In this document: positions 6,665-11,536 of the stretch, piece after piece
Layout of the letters: each line of letters starts with the position of its first letter
How positions within the stretch are numbered: the stretch's first letter is position 1
Assembly (NCBI GenBank): GCA_947646735.1
Contig: CANTFK010000137.1
Span: forward strand, 1 to 11,536
Reading direction: 5' to 3'
From: Peronospora farinosa
Taxonomy: Eukaryota; Oomycota; Peronosporomycetes; Peronosporales; Peronosporaceae
Length of the DNA: 11,536 bases
Made by a program: the position numbers and the translations under genes
The notes under the pieces: generated by a model
What the model was told of the DNA's origin: nothing
The model's database searches: none
The model's input: the letters and a program-made list of their open reading frames with translations, nothing else

Positions 6665-8956
6665 ATGTCTTCTTCTTCGTCTGCGGCCGCTTCCCCTGTT
6701 AGCCGGGATGGTTCCGATTCCGTCGTATCTGCAAGCTCTTCAGCTGTCTCGAGACCTGGAAAGTCTCGTCTGACTTCCGATCCGCCTATGAAACATTCTT
6801 CCGGATCGCGGATTTTGCTTCCTTCTACTCGCGTAGAATTCCCGCCCGTGGTGGATCTTCATACCTTGGAGTCGTCAATCGCGGCATTATACAATCGTTT
6901 GTACGCCCAAACTGCCGTCGTGGACAGTTATCGTTCCTTGGAAGATGCTCTACGAGAGCAAGAAGTGCGCTCTACTCGGCTGGAACGCGAATTGCAATCC
7001 TTCCGGGAATTAGCACCTCCTCTGTCCAAATTCGTTTTGGCGCTACAAGCGGCTTCAGGAACGTTACGACACTGCGATCCAGAAAGCTCAAGACTTTGAA
7101 GATGAACTGGGCCTGCGAGAGGATCAATCTCAAGTGTTTTCAAGCTTGAAAACCGCTTTACTCAAAGCAAACACGGCGAAACAGCATACTCAGGAGAGAC
7201 ACCGACGAGAAATGGACGTGGTTGAGCAAGTCTTGAAGGATCAGTTCCAACTCCAGCTAGCTTCTTTCCAGGATCGTCTGGATAAACTCCAAGCCACCCG
7301 TGATGATCTTTTGAATGAGAATCTTTGCAAAGATGTCTCTTTGGATCAGCTACGGGGAAAAATCTTGGATCGGGAAGTGGAACGCGATCAGGCCGTCCAC
7401 GATCGGGATGCGCTTCGATCTCATTAAGCCAAGCTAGCATCTGGATCACTCCCAATCATCCAAGCTGATCCTCCTGCATCAGATAGCTCGGCATCCCGGA
7501 AAAGCAAACGGTCTTCGTCCCCATCAACCGTCGAACTTCCACCAAAACGTCCTCGAGCCGTAGGCTCTTCTTCTTTGGGCCCGCCTGCCTCCATCCAAGG
7601 CAAAATTCCATCGATCCAGAGAAATGTCCCAGCACGATCCGCTAAATCAACTAGTTCCACTGTACCAGCCCGATCTGTCGGATCTAAAAAACATGATCCG
7701 GATGCTTCCAAAGTTCAAGCAAAACCACGGAAAAAACCTGCTGCCCCTTCGAAGTCGAAAGGGAAGAAGAAAATTCCCACACCTCCGAAAAGGAAAAACA
7801 AGAAATCGATTCCTACGCCCCCTCCCTCCGAGTCAAGTGACGACGAAGAATTTTTTGATTCTGGAGATTCCCTGCTTGCAGCCCTATCTGGATCGCGTTC
7901 TTCTTCTAGACGTCGTGGCTCGACAACTGGGGGTTTCCCGCACGTTGGATCGCCTGGCTCCCCGATCAATGTCGACACCTCTAATTCCACGTCTGAGTCA
8001 CTCCCAGCATCGCCTGCTCCATCCGCTCCGACTAAAATTTGAAAGTGGATCTTTTTGAAGAACCCTCTAGTGATTCTGAGGGTGTTGTCAGCTTCACCAG
8101 CGAATCCCGTGAGAAGATCAACACATTGCTCTTATCACACGAGTACGCCGATCTACCGGCTACTCAGAAGTCGCGAAATCAATGGATCCCTGGATATCGC
8201 AAACGAATTCCTCGATCGTCAGCTCAGGTTGCGCCATGGTCAGCCCGAAGAATTAGCTCTACCTGCGTGGCCGAGTTGGAAGTAGACTTTTTGTACAAGC
8301 ATCTTTCCAAGCCCAAAAGATACCCTTTTCCCATACTGACTATATCCAAGATACCGCCATCTGATTCACTATGGACGCCTAGGCTGGTCACTTCGGCGCA
8401 AATTGCAGCACTTTATGACCAGGAACCATGGAAATCTCTTGATACTTTGGTCATCCCAGTTTCGTTTCCGATGACTGGGTGGTTCGACGAGCTAAAAGTC
8501 CATTATCTTGATTTTGAAAATCGACACCGGCAAGCGCTTTGGGAATCAACTCATCCGTTGTGCCTATCGAAGGAGCAGCGTGAAAGCGATCCAGACTTGG
8601 CGAAATTTTACCGGGAGCGTAAACAACGTCGATCACGATCTGGTCCCCGCTGGAAAACAGTGCTTCGATTCGTTCTTCGGGGAATAATCATGGGGCAGTA
8701 CGATCTGGATATTTTGTTAGATCCATACTTCCTCCACTTTCCAGTGTACGCAGAAGTGCGACCATGGTATCCTGGTTTGGATTGCAAGCAGAAAAACATT
8801 CCCAACCTGATTACTGCACTGTCGTTATTGGATTCTGCGGAGCCTTGGCGGAACCAATATCGGTCCTCAATCGCGGATCACCCCGGTTCATCCCTCGCCC
8901 GTTTATCCAGTAAATTCTTTCCCAAACAGCAGTCGGGATCTGATAACACTTCTTGA
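6665..8956 (+). pseudogene. Gag-like or accessory protein of unknown family, right copy, near full length but frameshifted
   Basis: About 764 codons from ATG 6665 to TGA 8954-8956, in three pieces. Frame 1 (6665 to about 7040) has a Ser/Ala-rich head and a start of coiled coil. A shift near 7040 leads to a frame running to 8042, holding the rest of the coiled coil (to 7427), one in-frame TAA at 7425-7427, a Lys/Pro-rich linker (KKIPTPPKRK) and ESSDDEEFFDSG...SRSSSRR. A second shift near 8037 returns to the first frame for a compact C-terminal domain (8039-8956) containing WIPGY, AQVAPW, FDELKVHYLDFE, QRRSRSGPRWK, FVLRGIIMGQYDLD and FPVYAEVRPWYPGLD. No catalytic motif or zinc knuckle is visible. 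It shares architecture with 195-1571 and lies 172 bases from a convergent gypsy pol. It could be an antisense accessory ORF or a gag of another element. Confidence 0.75.
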
Positions 8957-9128
8957 TCGTTCAATACAATTCCATTTTGTTCCTCCTTTTCGTTAAAATT
9001 GTCTTCTTTTGTTGGGCTTCTTTAGCCGCGATCTCGTCTTCCAGACCTTCGATCGCCATACTCATTACACACAAATTTCCTTTCCACCATCCTATGCAAC
9101 CTTCTTGCATATTAACACTCGATCTTCG
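8957..9128. other. Convergent intergenic spacer
   Basis: This 172-base gap separates the stop of the plus-strand gene (8956) from the stop of the minus-strand gypsy pol (9129). It is pyrimidine-rich on plus, with no open frame or obvious terminator. It would serve as the shared 3' end of both transcripts. Confidence 0.5.
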
Positions 9129-10406
9129 TTAGCCACCAGATCCCTCTTCATGTGATTGCATCACTTCAAAACGATTCCGGCTAATCTCGCCACGTTCAAA
9201 ATCTCGCAATAAGGCACCACAATTTAAGTCGGCTTCATCCACCCAGGATAGGTTAGCATAACCTTTCCAGTAGACTTAAACTGTCTATGTACTCGTCCAA
9301 AACGTGTCTTTCTATCAGATCGTACATCCACAATCTTTTCCACTTCGAATTCATCATCTTCCAGATTATGTCTCCCGGCAAAAGCGCTTCGTCAAAATCG
9401 AATCGATATTCTTCTTCGATCGTCAGCAAATTTTTTGGACGATCAGGGAACGTCTTTACTCTCTTCAACTTGTATATATGTACGACGGGAAATAATCGAT
9501 ATGGCGTACCAGCAATGTCCAGTCGGACAGCGTGATCTCCACACATTTCTTTTACTCGAAAAGATCTATGCCACATATGTGCTAGCTTTCGAGCGTACCC
9601 TTCTTTCACACGATCCAAATATAACCAGACTTGCGCCCCCGGCTCAATTTCGTGAGGCTTGAGATCTTCATTGTGGCGATCAGCACGTGTTTAGATCGCA
9701 GTCCTGAGTCTCTCATTTACTGCTTCTCTCGCCCGCTGATAATGCCGCTGCATATGATATCGCCACCTACGTGGATCGCGATCTCGACGCCTAGTACTTC
9801 CTAATGGTAACGTAGCTTCCAACGTAGATCTTGGGTCCCAACCATGAATCAAGAAAAATGGCGTTTTGCCGCGCACCCGATCTTGAGCGGTATCGATTGC
9901 GAAAGTTAGACGTTCGGCATACTCATCCCAGTCTTGTTGATCAACGTCAGAGACATACATCTTTAATGCACGAGTCAGAGTTTGCACCATACGTTCCGCA
10001 GTTCCATTCGCTTGAGGGCGATATGCCATCGTTGCCCTTTGCTTCTGCCCAATAAGTCGATTGAACGCACGAAAAAAATCCGACATAAACCCGGGCTCTC
10101 GGTCATGACGTATTGCTTCACTAGCACCAAGACGACGGAAAACACACTCTTCATAATTTTCAGCGATAGTTTGGGCTGTTCGCGACGAACTTGCTTTGGC
10201 GATCACGTAGCCAGAAAATAAATCCACCCAGATAAGTAATTCGGTATTTCCTTTGAATGAGTTAGGCAGAGACGGGATGTGACCCATGGCGATAATTTGA
10301 AAAGGATAGGTAGCCCGTAGATTCCCCGGTGATTCTCCATCAATCACGGGACGTCCCTTTTCAGTTTCACAATCTGTGCATTGATTCACATAGCGTTAAA
10401 CACTTC
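9129..10406 (-). pseudogene. pol: Ty3/gypsy pol 3' end: integrase core plus chromodomain, inactivated
   Basis: Integrase inserts retroelement cDNA into the host genome; the chromodomain of such elements directs insertion to chromatin. On minus, numbering from the ATG at 10389, C4-X2-C7 is the second half of the HHCC zinc finger. D96 (RHDREPGFMS, 10102-10104) and E132 (NGTAERM, 9994-9996) are separated by exactly 35 residues, the DD35E signature. The first acidic residue is Gly36 (MGHIPSLP; codon 10282-10284) where Asp is expected. A TAA at 9691-9693 interrupts, and the same frame resumes (TRADRHNEDLKPHE) with the GAQVWLYLDRV beta-barrel region. A frameshift near 9369 leads to the chromodomain (about 9352-9226: FEVEKIVDVR, then YWKGY and WVDEADL). 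A one-base loss near 9275 splits it. The stop is at 9129-9131. The zinc-finger HH half, RNase H and reverse transcriptase are missing because repeat E abuts at 10407. Confidence 0.95.
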
Positions 10407-11316
10407 TGTGGTGAAGTGGATTCTCAAACAACGTAAGAGATCCACAAACACACACAGCGCCGGACTGCCGACTTACGGAGGGGGTACCCCGATACCGTGT
10501 CGCGTCAACCTTGGGTCTCACCTTGTGTACCCGTCGGATTGGCTGGTTTTGCTCCTCGGTTGACGCAGAAGACTTAAAGACTTGGTCTTTGTATAAGACT
10601 TGGACTTGGTGGTCCCCGAGTGGATATGCTTCACTTGGGATCGGGTTTCTTGGGCTCAATCGACTTAGTCGAGAGCGATGCACCCGGTACTATGTACCCC
10701 TTTGGTGACTGACTGTTCTTGGTCCTTGGACCTGTTGAGGGTTACCGGTACAATGCGAACTTAGAGCGTAGTTTTTACGTGATAGTTCTTACGTCGGTAA
10801 TTACCTCAGAGATGATTAGACGCGTAGGATGATTGGACGCGTGTAAATCAGGTTGATTAGATGCACCATGTGATTGGATGCAGTCTAGGGTAGGCAGAGT
10901 TAAGACCTATGAATCAATCACTTTCGAATCCTCCTTCTGCCGAGCAAGTGTTCTCTGCTCCGCTCCTCAAGCCTCTTCGCTCCCCCGGTCTCTTTCGGTC
11001 TTCTCGTCACACCAGTGCCATACCATCAACAGGACCCCTTTGTGTTCTTCCCCGTAGGGAAACCGCTTCCTGTAGCGGGTCGTAGAGTGTTGACACTTAC
11101 TTGACACCTCAGGCCAACTATTCTGAGGTTCAACTTGCGTTGCTTGAGCCGTCTAACACCTGCTGGACGTCGGGGGGCCAAAGGGTATCCCGCTCGGAAT
11201 AGGTGTAGCGACGGAGAAGCTTAGGAGGGGCGCTTAGAGCTGCCACGTGTAATGCAAATTCGAGTGTGTTTATTTACCTTATACTTTGTATGCTTTTTCT
11301 TGCCTAACCCTAACCA
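10407..11316 (+). mobile_element. LTR-like repeat, copy E (divergent member; 3' end approximate)
   Basis: Begins TGTGGTGAAGTGG at 10407, directly against the truncated integrase. It shares with C and D the blocks CCGGACTGCCGAC, GAGGGGGTACCCCGAT (palindrome 10481-10490), TCACCTTGTGTACCCGTCGG, GAGTGGATATGCTTCAC and the CCGCT/AGCGG hairpin (11063-11078). It also shares a GCCAAAG...ATCCC...GCCACGT module near its end. Otherwise it is strongly diverged and contains extra sequence around 10700-10900. The 3' end is placed near 11316 only by analogy, just after CCTAACCCTAACC. Minus-strand open frames within it are not convincing genes. Confidence 0.72.
10813..10881 (+). repeat. Four spaced TGATTRGAYGC motifs inside copy E
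   Basis: TGATTAGACGC at 10813, TGATTGGACGC at 10830, TGATTAGATGC at 10854 and TGATTGGATGC at 10871. Start spacings are 17, 24 and 17 bases. They are absent from copies C and D. Repeated short motifs in the upstream part of an LTR often act as enhancer elements; that role is inference here. Confidence 0.65.
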
Positions 11317-11429
11317 TTTGATCTGGATAGTGCCACGTGTCGACTCTTGGAGGAAGAACTGGCTCCTTGGTACCTGTATTTTCTGTAATCTTCGATATTC
11401 TGTGTACCAATTCTGCACCCTCGGACATT

Positions 11430-11536
11430 AGGGCCCTGGGTTCCTGTACCCCTGGTCCTCCGGGCCCCTGGGCCCCTGTACCCCTGGGCCTCCGGGCCCC
11501 TGTACCCCTGGGCCCCTGTACCCCTGGGCTCTGGGC
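11430..11536 (+). repeat. 16-bp minisatellite GGGCCCCTGTACCCCT (continues past window)
   Basis: Direct units of GGGCCCCTGTACCCCT with partial 8-bp interspersed pieces (GGGCCTCC) run to the right edge. The array follows LTR-like copy E at about the place where the 20-bp arrays follow copies C and D. The sequence is unrelated, apart from GGTACC/GTACCCC-like content. Confidence 0.88.

Noticed and set aside
10396..10683. Minus-strand open frame next to the integrase, a possible upstream part of pol
   Set aside because: It lies entirely within LTR-like copy E and shows no RNase H, reverse transcriptase or zinc-finger residues.
11301..11316. CCTAACCCTAACC as telomeric repeat
   Set aside because: There are only about two units and the flanks are not telomeric; too short to mean anything.
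1..11536. CRISPR array, bacterial operon or prokaryotic defence system
   Set aside because: Repeats are contiguous minisatellites without unique spacers, the genes are eukaryotic retroelement remnants, and no Cas or operon structure is present.

Overview
The window looks like transposon-rich nuclear DNA of a eukaryote, most probably an oomycete of the Phytophthora type. Direct evidence for a eukaryote: a Ty3/gypsy integrase with a C-terminal chromodomain, long-terminal-repeat (LTR)-like sequences, several minisatellites, and no bacterial operon or ribosome-binding-site structure. The oomycete assignment is inference: the wording of the integrase and its C-terminal tail (for example RHDREPGFMS, AYRPQANG, VDEADLNCGAL, MQSHEE) is what I associate with Phytophthora gypsy polyproteins. 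I see no intact host gene, tRNA, rRNA or CRISPR.

Layout. (1) 1-5575 is a nested, roughly mirror-symmetric block. Reading outward from a 1.56 kb centre (2756-4319), each side carries an LTR-like repeat (C at 2076-2755 on minus, D at 4320-5133 on plus), a 20-bp GGTCGACC minisatellite, and a second, shorter LTR-like repeat (A at 1-194 on minus, B at 5382-5575 on plus). The left arm also holds a broken protein gene (195-1571, minus) that is absent from the right arm. The centre holds a decayed charged ORF (3269-4271, minus), a fragment resembling the start of the left-arm gene, and a third small array. (2) 5576-6664 holds a hairpin and a 17/18-bp GATCGCG minisatellite. (3) 6665-8956 (plus) is a longer, decayed copy of the same protein family as the left-arm gene. 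(4) 9129-10406 (minus) is the integrase/chromodomain end of a Ty3/gypsy pol gene, converging on the previous gene. It carries one nonsense codon, two frameshifts and loss of the first catalytic aspartate. (5) At 10407 the integrase is cut by a fifth LTR-like repeat (E, plus), followed near the right edge by another minisatellite (16-bp unit).

How the parts relate. Five copies of the repeat share a sharp terminus (TGTRGTRRAGTGG) with unrelated flanks. One joins the unknown gene and one joins the integrase, so they behave as mobile-element ends. The unknown protein family (Ser/Pro-rich head, coiled coil, basic/proline linker, acidic-plus-SRSSSRR motif, C-terminal conserved region) occurs twice and perhaps three times. 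It is either a gag-like protein of the LTR family or an antisense accessory ORF of the gypsy element; the window alone cannot decide. All coding regions are broken, so this is a graveyard of nested elements rather than an active locus.
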